Source of the DNA: Actinomycetota bacterium
GTDB lineage: Bacteria > Actinomycetota > Actinomycetes > S36-B12
Assembly (NCBI GenBank): GCA_947472655.1
Contig: CANJCG010000039.1
Span: forward strand, 1 to 12,869
Length of the DNA stretch: 12,869 bases
Reading direction: 5' to 3'
Position 1 is the stretch's first letter; each line of letters begins with the position of its first letter. The position numbers and the translations under genes are program-made. The notes under the pieces are model-generated. The model was given only the letters and a program-made list of their open reading frames with translations, made no database searches and was not told where the DNA came from. This document shows positions 6,290 to 12,869 of the stretch, piece after piece.

Positions 6290-8137
6290 TCAGCCGAGTC
6301 GACTCACATCGCGAACCGCGCCCGTATCAGCTGAAGTCACCATCGCCGCATAAGCCATCAATGCAGGTGAGACCACGCGATCGCGCCCAATCGGCTTGAA
6401 GGCATCTTTACCCAGAGCTTCCATGGCAGCTCGGCGGCGAGCCAACTCATCATCGGAGACATCTAAATGAATACGTCGAGCCGGAATGTCGATGATGATC
6501 CTGTCACCTTCTTCAATCAGCGCAAGTGTGCCGCCACTAGCCGCTTCCGGAGACACATGGCCAATGGATAGACCTGAAGTTCCACCCGAGAATCGACCGT
6601 CAGTGATGAGCGCACAAGATTTACCCAAGCCCTTAGATTTAATGAAAGTAGTCGGGTAGAGCATTTCCTGCATGCCTGGCCCACCGCGTGGACCTTCATA
6701 GCGAACGATCACAGCATCACCTGCGACCACACGGTTGTTGAGAATCCCTTCAACCGCTTCATCTTGGCTGTGGAAAATTCGCGCTGGTCCAGAGAACGTT
6801 AACAACTCCGGATCAACACCTGCAGTTTTCACGATGCAACCATCCACTGCCAAGTTACCGAACAACACTGCGAGCCCGCCATCTTGGGAGAAGGCGTGTG
6901 CGACATCTCGAATAACCCCCTCTGCGCGATCAAGATCAACCGTGTCATACCTACGGGCTTGTGAGAAAGCAGTCTGCGTCGGAACTCCACCAGGGGCAGC
7001 ACGAAAGAAATCATGCACTGCAGGATCATTCGTTTGCGCAATATCCCATTTTGCAATTGCCATAGCCATCGTTGGTTCATGAACTGTTGGCAAGTCTGTG
7101 TGTAAAACGCCAGCGCGATCAAGCTCACCAAGCAATGCCATCACTCCACCGGCGCGGTGTACATCTTCCATGTGCACCGTCTGAATTGCCGGAGCAACCT
7201 TTGAAAGATTCGGCACCCGATGTGACATGCGGTCGATATCAGCCATCTTGAATGGCACGCCAGCTTCAGTTGCGGCTGCCAGCAAATGCAGCACCGTGTT
7301 AGTCGAGCCACCCATGGCGATATCGAGAGCCACAGCGTTCTCGAATGCTTCGAAAGTTGCGATGGATCGAGGTAGCACTGTTTCATCATCTTGCTCGTAG
7401 TAACGCTTGGTGATGTCGACAATCAAGCGGCCCGCGCGAAGAAAGAGTTCCTTGCGATCAGCATGGGTTGCCAGCATCGAGCCGTTACCCGGCAAAGACA
7501 GCCCCAGGGCTTCGGTGAGGCAGTTCATCGAGTTTGCAGTGAACATGCCTGAGCACGAGCCACAAGTAGGGCACGCAGTGCGTTCCATGCGTGCGACGTC
7601 TTCGTCAGAATTCTTCTCATCTCCTGCTTCAACCATCGCATCGATGAGATCTACTGAGCGAATGGTGTCACCCCATTGAACCTTGCCCGCTTCCATCGGA
7701 CCGCCTGAAACGAACACGACAGGTACATTCAATCGAAGCGCAGCCATCAACATGCCCGGCGTGATTTTGTCGCAATTGGAAATACACACCATCGCGTCAG
7801 CCGTATGTGCATTGACCATGTATTCGACTGAGTCAGCGATCAAGTCGCGACTTGGCAGGGAATACAACATCCCTGCGTGACCCATGGCAATGCCATCATC
7901 GATGGCAATGGTGTTGAACTCTTTTGCCACACCACCTGCAGCCTCGATCTCGCGAGCAACTAACTGACCCATGTCTTTGAGATGGACGTGACCTGGTACA
8001 AATTGAGTGAACGAGTTCACAACCGCAATAATTGGTTTGCCGAAGTCATCGTCGCCCATACCGGTGGCACGCCAAAGAGCGCGAGCGCCAGCCATATTTC
8101 GACCATGGGTTGAGGTACGGGAGCGATACATCGGCAT
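6290..8137 (-). CDS. ilvD: Dihydroxy-acid dehydratase
   Basis: Iron-sulfur dehydratase converting 2,3-dihydroxy-isovalerate (or 3-methylvalerate) to the 2-keto acid, the third common step of valine/isoleucine synthesis. From ATG at 8137 it is 615 residues, the length of the long E. coli-like form, and it begins MPMYRSRTSTHGRNMAGARA like that enzyme. Motifs include DDGIAMGH (80-87), CISNCDK (118-124) and CPTCGSC (189-195); Cys122 and Cys195 are the expected cluster ligands. The position that carries a third Cys in [2Fe-2S] homologues reads NSFTQFVPGH (41-50), which suggests the oxygen-labile [4Fe-4S] type. A 21-residue in-frame extension to 8200 lacks family similarity and was dropped; ATG at 8131 is also possible. 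No convincing promoter was seen in the 100 bases upstream, apart from a CCCTTAAGGG palindrome (8179-8188). No terminator separates it from the reductase gene. Confidence 0.97.
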   Translation of the reverse strand: MPMYRSRTSTHGRNMAGARALWRATGMGDDDFGKPIIAVVNSFTQFVPGHVHLKDMGQLVAREIEAAGGVAKEFNTIAIDDGIAMGHAGMLYSLPSRDLIADSVEYMVNAHTADAMVCISNCDKITPGMLMAALRLNVPVVFVSGGPMEAGKVQWGDTIRSVDLIDAMVEAGDEKNSDEDVARMERTACPTCGSCSGMFTANSMNCLTEALGLSLPGNGSMLATHADRKELFLRAGRLIVDITKRYYEQDDETVLPRSIATFEAFENAVALDIAMGGSTNTVLHLLAAATEAGVPFKMADIDRMSHRVPNLSKVAPAIQTVHMEDVHRAGGVMALLGELDRAGVLHTDLPTVHEPTMAMAIAKWDIAQTNDPAVHDFFRAAPGGVPTQTAFSQARRYDTVDLDRAEGVIRDVAHAFSQDGGLAVLFGNLAVDGCIVKTAGVDPELLTFSGPARIFHSQDEAVEGILNNRVVAGDAVIVRYEGPRGGPGMQEMLYPTTFIKSKGLGKSCALITDGRFSGGTSGLSIGHVSPEAASGGTLALIEEGDRIIIDIPARRIHLDVSDDELARRRAAMEALGKDAFKPIGRDRVVSPALMAYAAMVTSADTGAVRDVSRLG

Positions 8138-8237
8138 GACAGGCCTACCTATCTGTCTATTCAAAAGATGTGGACAACCCCTTAAGGGTAACCGAACCAC
8201 TCATCAGATAAGCCTCGCCTGCGGCAATACCTACTCA

Positions 8238-10499
8238 TTACGAGGTCTGAGTCAGGATTCTTCGGCTAAGGATGACCGCATATTTGCCGCCCGCCTGCGC
8301 ACCTGACTCGCCTTCTTCGACTTGCACGATCAAGTCACCCGTAATTCGGCGCTCCCCCGGGCGTAGGCCGGCTGCACGCAAACTCGAGCGGGACACCGTC
8401 AGAACTAGGTGGTCTTCAACTCCATCAGTAAAGGCATGAGCCTGGGTTCCCTGGGCCTGGTTGGCCACTAGTAGTTGATAGAGCAGACGCTCAACTTTGC
8501 TATCAATAGGCCGAATATCGTCTGAAGAGACCAAAGCTTTCACATTCGTGCGAATTCCAAGTTCTGATACCTCTTCCACCAATGTCCGCATGAGCACTGC
8601 GAAGGCTCCATGCCTACCTGGATCAACTTGTACCGCTGATCGAATCCGGCCATCTTCAACTTCAAGTTTGGTCTTCAGCTGGTCACTCAACTCAGCGCCA
8701 TTTGCTAGACGTTCAAGGAGATCCAGAGTTGAAGAAACAGCCTCATCGAGCTGAGCATTCAAATCCTCAGCAGCAGCCGCGCGGGATCGTTCGATGACGT
8801 CAAGTTGTCTGACGGCACGAGTGCGGTCAGCCGCGTTTCTGTAGGCCTTTGCTCCAATGAATGAAACAATTAAAATCAGCGGCAGGACAATGAGCCCATT
8901 GAGCAGCGCTAATGAAACCGAGTCACGACAATTCGATGGAAAGCGCATCACCAAAGTGAAGCCGCCAAATGACCAGATTGCGAGACCAAGAACTCCAGTC
9001 CAGCGTCCGCTCCAAGCCGCTATCACCATCACGGCGTAACCTGACATCGTGAGAATCGGGCTCATCAATCCGCTCTGAGAACACTCAAATTCCGTCTGTA
9101 ACTCAAAAAATGGAATAACCGCTGGCACCAAAACAATCAAGGCTCCGATCCAGGGGTTGACCTGCCTGCGACGCAGTACAAGTATTGCCACCATCGCGAT
9201 TCCCGCTAGCCCAAACAATCCACCCCACTCTGCAAATCCTCCATCCTTTGTCATCTCACGGATGAAATAGATGCTTCCGATAACTGACATCGCGGCAAGA
9301 GGCGCAGTTACGATGAGGCGTGCTTTGTCAAAGGGCGGGAATCCAAGAAACTGATTATCACTCGCGTTTTGCGTGAGGTTAGCGACAGGAATGACGATCA
9401 TTGACGTACCCCGGCCGTGATCATCAATACCTTGACGGTATCTGGCGCCTATCTCAATTAGTGCGCTACCAAGTACCGTAGATCGACCAATACTGGGTGG
9501 ACTCTTTTCTCCTTGCTGCATTCCACCAAAAAAATTTATGACGAGTTCTGATTGTGAGCTGACCGAAATCGAGAGTGCAATATTCTTTTCCACTGCATGA
9601 TGGATCTGATTTCGAAGAACTTCAACGAGAGCTGCGCGTAGCGTGTGATACACCTCAGACTCTAAATACAAGTCAGGAATAGAACCTTGGATCTCAAGAA
9701 TATTTCCCTCGAAGCCAATGAGCGCTACTTCATCAACCAAATCTTGAACAGTCGATCCCTGCGCGGATATGCGCAAATTACGACTTGACGACGCCAGAGA
9801 AATTTCCTCTTTTAGCCGGCCACGATCAAGGTTTTGAGTGAGTAAGACGTATCGAATAGTGTTCAGCACTGACTCATGCACTCTAGTTGCGCCTTGACGC
9901 CAGACGCGTGCGCGTTCTTGGAGTTCTAGCGAACGAACGGTCTCCCTTTCGAGATCTTCGGTTCGAGCATCTCCATCTCGGGCTTCATCTTTCAAAGTGT
10001 TCCAAGCCCACCAGAGCGCCGCTGCTCCTCCGATACTTTGTGCAAACACCACCCAGCCACCGAATACCTCAAGCGCACCAGGAACCACGATGCTTGCTCC
10101 GGACTTCCACGCGACGATCGTGATCAGCGCTCCGATTGGAATGAGAGAAAACCCCACCTTGCGGGAGGTGAGTCCGATCAAAAAGTACGCGAGCCAACTT
10201 GATAGCGTCGTTATCGCTAGCCAATTTGGTGACGATTGTGGAGCGATAAATGCACATACCAAAAAGCACAGCTGACCAATCGGGAAGAGCCATAAGCAAT
10301 ATTGATGGCGACACAGCGCGATAGCTGCGATGAAGATGCACGAACCAAGCATGACGAGCACATGCTCACCGGCGCTTAGCTGCGCCCATTGATAGCGAAC
10401 AATTAATAGGGTTGTTGTGATCCATACGCACGTGCCCACGATCATGAGCCACCGCCGAGTTGACTGCAGGGCGCCCATTTCGGTTGCTTCGGCGAACAT
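8238..10499 (-). CDS. Membrane histidine kinase-like sensor with two tandem kinase-like halves
   Basis: A 753-residue protein, probably the sensor partner of the divergent NarL-type regulator. The first half has about six membrane helices (18-168), a charged coiled-coil linker (169-200), a phosphoacceptor-like helix RVHESVLNTI with His208, and an ATPase-like domain with the N-box EVLRNQIHHA (Glu293, Asn297). The usual DxGxG box is not recognisable (INFFGGMQQG). The second half repeats the plan: about five helices (394-414, 425-443, 449-466, 479-520, 529-550), a linker, a helix QLDEAVSSTL where Asp585 replaces the His, and a domain with ANQAQGTQAHA (679-689) lacking the N-box Glu. The second module is thus probably a pseudokinase. 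ATG at 10499 has GAAGGG eight bases upstream; longer forms would overlap the divergent regulator gene. The stimulus is not apparent from the sequence. Confidence 0.8.
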   Translation of the reverse strand: MFAEATEMGALQSTRRWLMIVGTCVWITTTLLIVRYQWAQLSAGEHVLVMLGSCIFIAAIALCRHQYCLWLFPIGQLCFLVCAFIAPQSSPNWLAITTLSSWLAYFLIGLTSRKVGFSLIPIGALITIVAWKSGASIVVPGALEVFGGWVVFAQSIGGAAALWWAWNTLKDEARDGDARTEDLERETVRSLELQERARVWRQGATRVHESVLNTIRYVLLTQNLDRGRLKEEISLASSSRNLRISAQGSTVQDLVDEVALIGFEGNILEIQGSIPDLYLESEVYHTLRAALVEVLRNQIHHAVEKNIALSISVSSQSELVINFFGGMQQGEKSPPSIGRSTVLGSALIEIGARYRQGIDDHGRGTSMIVIPVANLTQNASDNQFLGFPPFDKARLIVTAPLAAMSVIGSIYFIREMTKDGGFAEWGGLFGLAGIAMVAILVLRRRQVNPWIGALIVLVPAVIPFFELQTEFECSQSGLMSPILTMSGYAVMVIAAWSGRWTGVLGLAIWSFGGFTLVMRFPSNCRDSVSLALLNGLIVLPLILIVSFIGAKAYRNAADRTRAVRQLDVIERSRAAAAEDLNAQLDEAVSSTLDLLERLANGAELSDQLKTKLEVEDGRIRSAVQVDPGRHGAFAVLMRTLVEEVSELGIRTNVKALVSSDDIRPIDSKVERLLYQLLVANQAQGTQAHAFTDGVEDHLVLTVSRSSLRAAGLRPGERRITGDLIVQVEEGESGAQAGGKYAVILSRRILTQTS

Positions 10500-10517
10500 G
10501 GATAAACCCTTCCACCT

Positions 10518-10545
10518 TTGGACTGCAGACGTTATTCTGTATGGT
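10518..10545 (+). promoter_or_regulatory. Candidate promoter of the response regulator gene
   Basis: TTGGAC (10518-10523) and TATGGT (10540-10545) are 16 bases apart, and GAGAGG (10549-10554) serves as ribosome site before the ATG at 10561. The 61-base gap between the divergent kinase and regulator genes must hold both promoters. The minus-strand one was not convincingly identified. Confidence 0.45.
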
Positions 10546-10560
10546 GCAGAGAGGTAAGTA

Positions 10561-11199
10561 ATGAACAATACGCCGAGTGTGATCATCCTAGAAGACCATC
10601 CACTGGTCCGGGAGGCGCTAACGGATCGCCTTGTATCCCATTTCAGGGACATGACAATTGTGTATTCCGGTTCAAGCATTCAAGATGCGTTAACCGCTTT
10701 GAGCCAGACTCCGGTGGACTGTGTGATTTTGGATCTAGACCTCAATGACAACCGATCAGCTCTCGACAACATACTTGCCTTAACTGAACATTCAGCTCCT
10801 GTGTTAATCGTGAGTGCGCTTGGTGATCCTGCGACCATACGTTCCGCTTTGGCAATGGGCGCTAAAGGATACGTCTCCAAGCAAGCTGATTCAGCAATTT
10901 TCATTGAAGCGGTTATCGCAACGTTGCGCGGCGAGGACTACACCTCACCAGAAGTGGCTTCGGCTCTTTTGTCCGCAAAAGGCCCAGAGGTAAAACTTTC
11001 AGATCAAGAGCGCCGAGCAATGGTGCTCTACGCATCAGGGATGAAGATGACCAGTGTTGCTCGCCAAATGAGCATCACTGCAGGAACTGCCGATGAATAC
11101 ATCAAGCGAGTGCGTGTGAAATACCGAAAAGCCGGAATTTCAGTTTCAACGAAGACTGATCTTTACCGAGTAGCAAAATCAGAAGGACTTATTCCTTAG
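10561..11199 (+). CDS. NarL/FixJ-family two-component response regulator
   Basis: A DNA-binding response regulator of 212 residues, the only plus-strand gene in the window. The receiver domain (5-122) keeps the acidic pair Glu11/Asp12, the phosphoacceptor Asp58 in CVILDLDL, Ser85 in LIVSAL and Lys107 in GYVSKQ, so phosphorylation should be intact. The C-terminal helix-turn-helix (about 146-205) is LuxR-like but divergent: LSDQERRAMVLYASGM, then SVARQMSITAGTADEYIKRV, then RVKYRKAGISVSTKTDLYRVA, a form seen in many actinobacterial regulators. The start is fixed by GAGAGG six bases upstream. It is divergent from the double-module kinase gene 61 bases away, the natural partner and perhaps a target. 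It ends 24 bases from the converging gatB. Confidence 0.92.
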   Translation: MNNTPSVIILEDHPLVREALTDRLVSHFRDMTIVYSGSSIQDALTALSQTPVDCVILDLDLNDNRSALDNILALTEHSAPVLIVSALGDPATIRSALAMGAKGYVSKQADSAIFIEAVIATLRGEDYTSPEVASALLSAKGPEVKLSDQERRAMVLYASGMKMTSVARQMSITAGTADEYIKRVRVKYRKAGISVSTKTDLYRVAKSEGLIP

Positions 11200-11202
11200 C
11201 TC

Positions 11203-11222
11203 AATTGCTCTCAATTATTTTT
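11203..11222 (+). terminator. Weak hairpin terminator between converging regulator and gatB
   Basis: AATTG (11203-11207) and CAATT (11212-11216) flank a CTCT loop and are followed by ATTTTT (11217-11222). The stem is only five AT-rich pairs, so the call rests mainly on the T-tract and the position between two converging genes. It would serve the regulator transcript; gatB has no T-tract on its own strand here. Confidence 0.35.
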
Positions 11223-11223
11223 G

Positions 11224-12750
11224 CTATTCAGAAACGCCCAGGCGTTCAAGTAGCAAGGCTCGAACCTTTGCAGCATCCGCCTGGCCCTTCGTTGCCTTCA
11301 TAACAGCGCCAACGATGGCTCCTGCGGCCTGAATCTTTCCGCTTACGATCTTTTCGGCAACATCAGGCGCAGCAGCAAGTGCCTCATCGATCGCGGCTAA
11401 CAAGGCTCCGTCATCACTCACGACAGCAAGACTACGCGCTTCCACGATTTCGGAGACTGAACCTTCTTGTGCAATTAGCGCCTCGAAAACCTGACGTGCA
11501 AGTTTGTCGTTGAGCGCACCATCAGCGATGAGCGTTTCCACCTGCTTGATGTCTTGTGGAGTCACGCTGAGCGCTTCAAGCTCTACCCCCTGCTCATTTG
11601 CAACTCTGAGCAACTCACCCGTCCACCACTTGCGAGCAGCAGCCGAATCAACGCCAAATGCAATGGTTGCCTCAACGAGCTCAATGGCGCCAGCGTTTGC
11701 CAACGTTGCTAGTTCGAATTCATTGATATTCCACTCACCCATCAGTCGGGTTCGCTTAACCGATGGCATTTCAGGTAGGGCCGCGCGCAGTTCTTCAACC
11801 CATTCCCGACTTGGGGCCACAGGAAGCAGATCTGGCTCCGGGAAGTAGCGATAGTCCTCGGCTTGTTCCTTTGAACGCCCGCTGGTTGAACGACCCGTGT
11901 CTTCATGGAAGTGTCGAGTTTCTTGAATTACTCGTTGACCATTATCCAAAACTGAAGCTTGACGTTCGATCTCACTACGAACGGCCCGCTCCACTGAGCG
12001 CAGGGAGTTCACGTTTTTGGTTTCGCTACGAGTTCCCCAGCCATCGCCTGGCTTATTGAGCGACAAGTTCACATCGCATCGCAGCGAACCCTCTTCCATA
12101 CGCACGTCAGAAACACCCAATGCGCGCATGACGTCGCGAAGTTCGGCCACATAAGCCTTGGCAACTTCAGGAGCTAGCCTGCCCGTGCCGTGAACGGTTT
12201 TCGTCACAATCTCGATGAGCGGGATTCCCGCCCGGTTGTAATCCACAAGTGAGTACTCAGCACCATGAATGCGTCCGGTTGCGCCACCTGTGTGAAGGAG
12301 CTTGCCAGTGTCTTCTTCCATATGGACGCGTTCGATTTCAACACGAACGATCTGAGGACCATCAGGAGTTTGAACCGTGACGTCGAGATATCCGTCAAAA
12401 CACAACGGCTCGTCGTACTGACTGATCTGGTAGTCCTTAGGCATATCGGGGTAGAAGTAGTTCTTGCGTGCGAAGCGGCACCACTCAGCAATATTGCAAT
12501 TCAGTGCTAGGCCAATACGAATGGTGGATTCAACAGCAACTCTGTTGACAACCGGCATCGACCCCGGAAGTCCAAGGCACACAGGACATACCTGCGTGTT
12601 GGGCTCAGCACCAAAATCAGTGGTGCAACCACACCACATCTTTGAGTTCGTACCGAGCTCTACGTGGGTCTCGATTCCGATGATGGGTTCGTAACGGGAA
12701 ATCGCTTCGTCATATGGCAAGTAGACATCGCCATTATGTGTCGTGGTCAT
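11224..12750 (-). CDS. gatB: Aspartyl/glutamyl-tRNA amidotransferase subunit B
   Basis: Subunit of GatCAB, which activates Glu on mischarged Glu-tRNA-Gln (and/or Asp on Asp-tRNA-Asn) with ATP and amidates it using ammonia from GatA. GatB is the kinase and tRNA-binding subunit. The 508 residues begin with the signature YEPIIGIETHVEL (20-32) and the zinc-type cysteines Cys40, Cys42, Cys55 and Cys58 in MWCGC and CPVCLGLPGS. The motifs YSLVDYNRAGIPLIEIVT and DYRYFPEPDLLPV follow. The C-terminal tail domain (GatB/YqeY, about 355-508) includes GKIQAAGAIVGAVMKAT. The start ATG overlaps the gatA stop as ATGA, indicating translational coupling. Nothing unusual was seen. Confidence 0.98.
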   Translation of the reverse strand: MTTTHNGDVYLPYDEAISRYEPIIGIETHVELGTNSKMWCGCTTDFGAEPNTQVCPVCLGLPGSMPVVNRVAVESTIRIGLALNCNIAEWCRFARKNYFYPDMPKDYQISQYDEPLCFDGYLDVTVQTPDGPQIVRVEIERVHMEEDTGKLLHTGGATGRIHGAEYSLVDYNRAGIPLIEIVTKTVHGTGRLAPEVAKAYVAELRDVMRALGVSDVRMEEGSLRCDVNLSLNKPGDGWGTRSETKNVNSLRSVERAVRSEIERQASVLDNGQRVIQETRHFHEDTGRSTSGRSKEQAEDYRYFPEPDLLPVAPSREWVEELRAALPEMPSVKRTRLMGEWNINEFELATLANAGAIELVEATIAFGVDSAAARKWWTGELLRVANEQGVELEALSVTPQDIKQVETLIADGALNDKLARQVFEALIAQEGSVSEIVEARSLAVVSDDGALLAAIDEALAAAPDVAEKIVSGKIQAAGAIVGAVMKATKGQADAAKVRALLLERLGVSE

Positions 12751-12869
12751 AGCGCTGGAGCCTCGTCAATCAAAAGGTGACCCCACTTATCGAAGAGCGC
12801 TGCTTCCAGCGCACCACCTGCGAGGTAGAGACGGTCATCTGCCATGGCGGGCGCCATGATTTGGAAACC
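12747..12869 (-). CDS. gatA: Glutamyl/aspartyl-tRNA amidotransferase subunit A, C-terminal fragment at window edge
   Basis: The last 40 codons of gatA, entering from the right edge. The reading GFQIMAPAMADDRLYLAGGA matches the conserved C terminus of GatA amidases, in which the substrate pocket leads into a final helix; EAALFDKWGHLLIDEAPAL and TGA complete it. Its stop overlaps the gatB ATG by four bases (ATGA). GatA is the amidase that releases ammonia from glutamine or asparagine, and its Ser-Ser-Lys catalytic residues lie outside the window. Recognition is by context plus a short motif, but both agree. Confidence 0.92.
   Translation of the reverse strand, partial: GFQIMAPAMADDRLYLAGGALEAALFDKWGHLLIDEAPAL

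Noticed and set aside
6290..8137. Horizontal transfer of ilvD from Proteobacteria because of its strong likeness to the E. coli enzyme
   Set aside because: The long IlvD form also occurs in actinobacteria such as Corynebacterium, and base use does not look different from the neighbours by eye.
8138..8200. 21-residue N-terminal extension of IlvD
   Set aside because: It lacks similarity to the family, while MPMYRSRTSTHG matches the known N terminus.
8186..8233. Small ORFs (15-18 codons) between the kinase stop and ilvD, considered as a second leader peptide
   Set aside because: They have no run of Leu/Val/Ile codons, no following terminator hairpin and no matching promoter.
10500..10679. 60-residue N-terminal extension of the sensor kinase
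   Set aside because: It would run across the divergent regulator's promoter and first 40 codons; the ATG at 10499 has its own ribosome site.

Overview
The window looks like chromosomal core DNA of an actinobacterium (Actinomycetota) with moderate base composition, roughly half G+C by eye. The evidence is an indirect tRNA amidation pair (gatA/gatB), a small protein with a DUF2510-like segment (a module typical of this phylum), a NarL-type regulator with an actinobacterial-style output domain, an ilvBNC operon behind a short Leu-Val-Val leader peptide, and two promoters whose -10 elements sit so close to start codons that leaderless mRNAs are likely. Genus cannot be fixed. A reduced-genome planktonic lineage would fit, but that is a guess.

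Layout, left to right. 1-286 (-) is the N-terminal part of a prepilin peptidase cut by the window edge. 349-380 is a hairpin closing the ilv operon. 395-3752 (-) is ilvB-ilvN-ilvC, transcribed right to left, with ilvB and ilvN joined by a TAATG overlap. 3802-3930 holds the operon promoter, a 12-codon leader peptide, a GC hairpin and an intrinsic terminator: a classical attenuator. 3927-4550 (-) encodes a three-helix membrane protein of unknown role. 4622-6250 (-) encodes a CoA-disulfide/persulfide reductase with a fused rhodanese domain, behind a promoter carrying a perfect CsoR/CstR-like palindrome. 6290-8137 (-) is ilvD. 8238-10499 (-) is a large membrane histidine kinase-like protein built from two kinase-like halves. 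It is divergent from its likely partner response regulator at 10561-11199 (+). 11224-12750 (-) is gatB, and 12747-12869 (-) is the last 40 codons of gatA, joined to gatB by ATGA.

How it works together. IlvBN, IlvC and IlvD catalyse the common steps of valine, isoleucine and leucine synthesis. The leader peptide should couple ilvBNC expression to charged Leu/Val tRNA. The reductase-rhodanese sits between ilvD and ilvBNC but has its own repressible promoter, so it is probably a sulfide/persulfide-response gene. The kinase-regulator pair has no target visible here. GatAB makes Gln-tRNA and/or Asn-tRNA. There are no tRNAs, rRNAs, CRISPR arrays or mobile elements, and no gene-free stretch longer than 300 bases. 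The window is mostly ordinary; the interest lies in the regulatory DNA and the double kinase.
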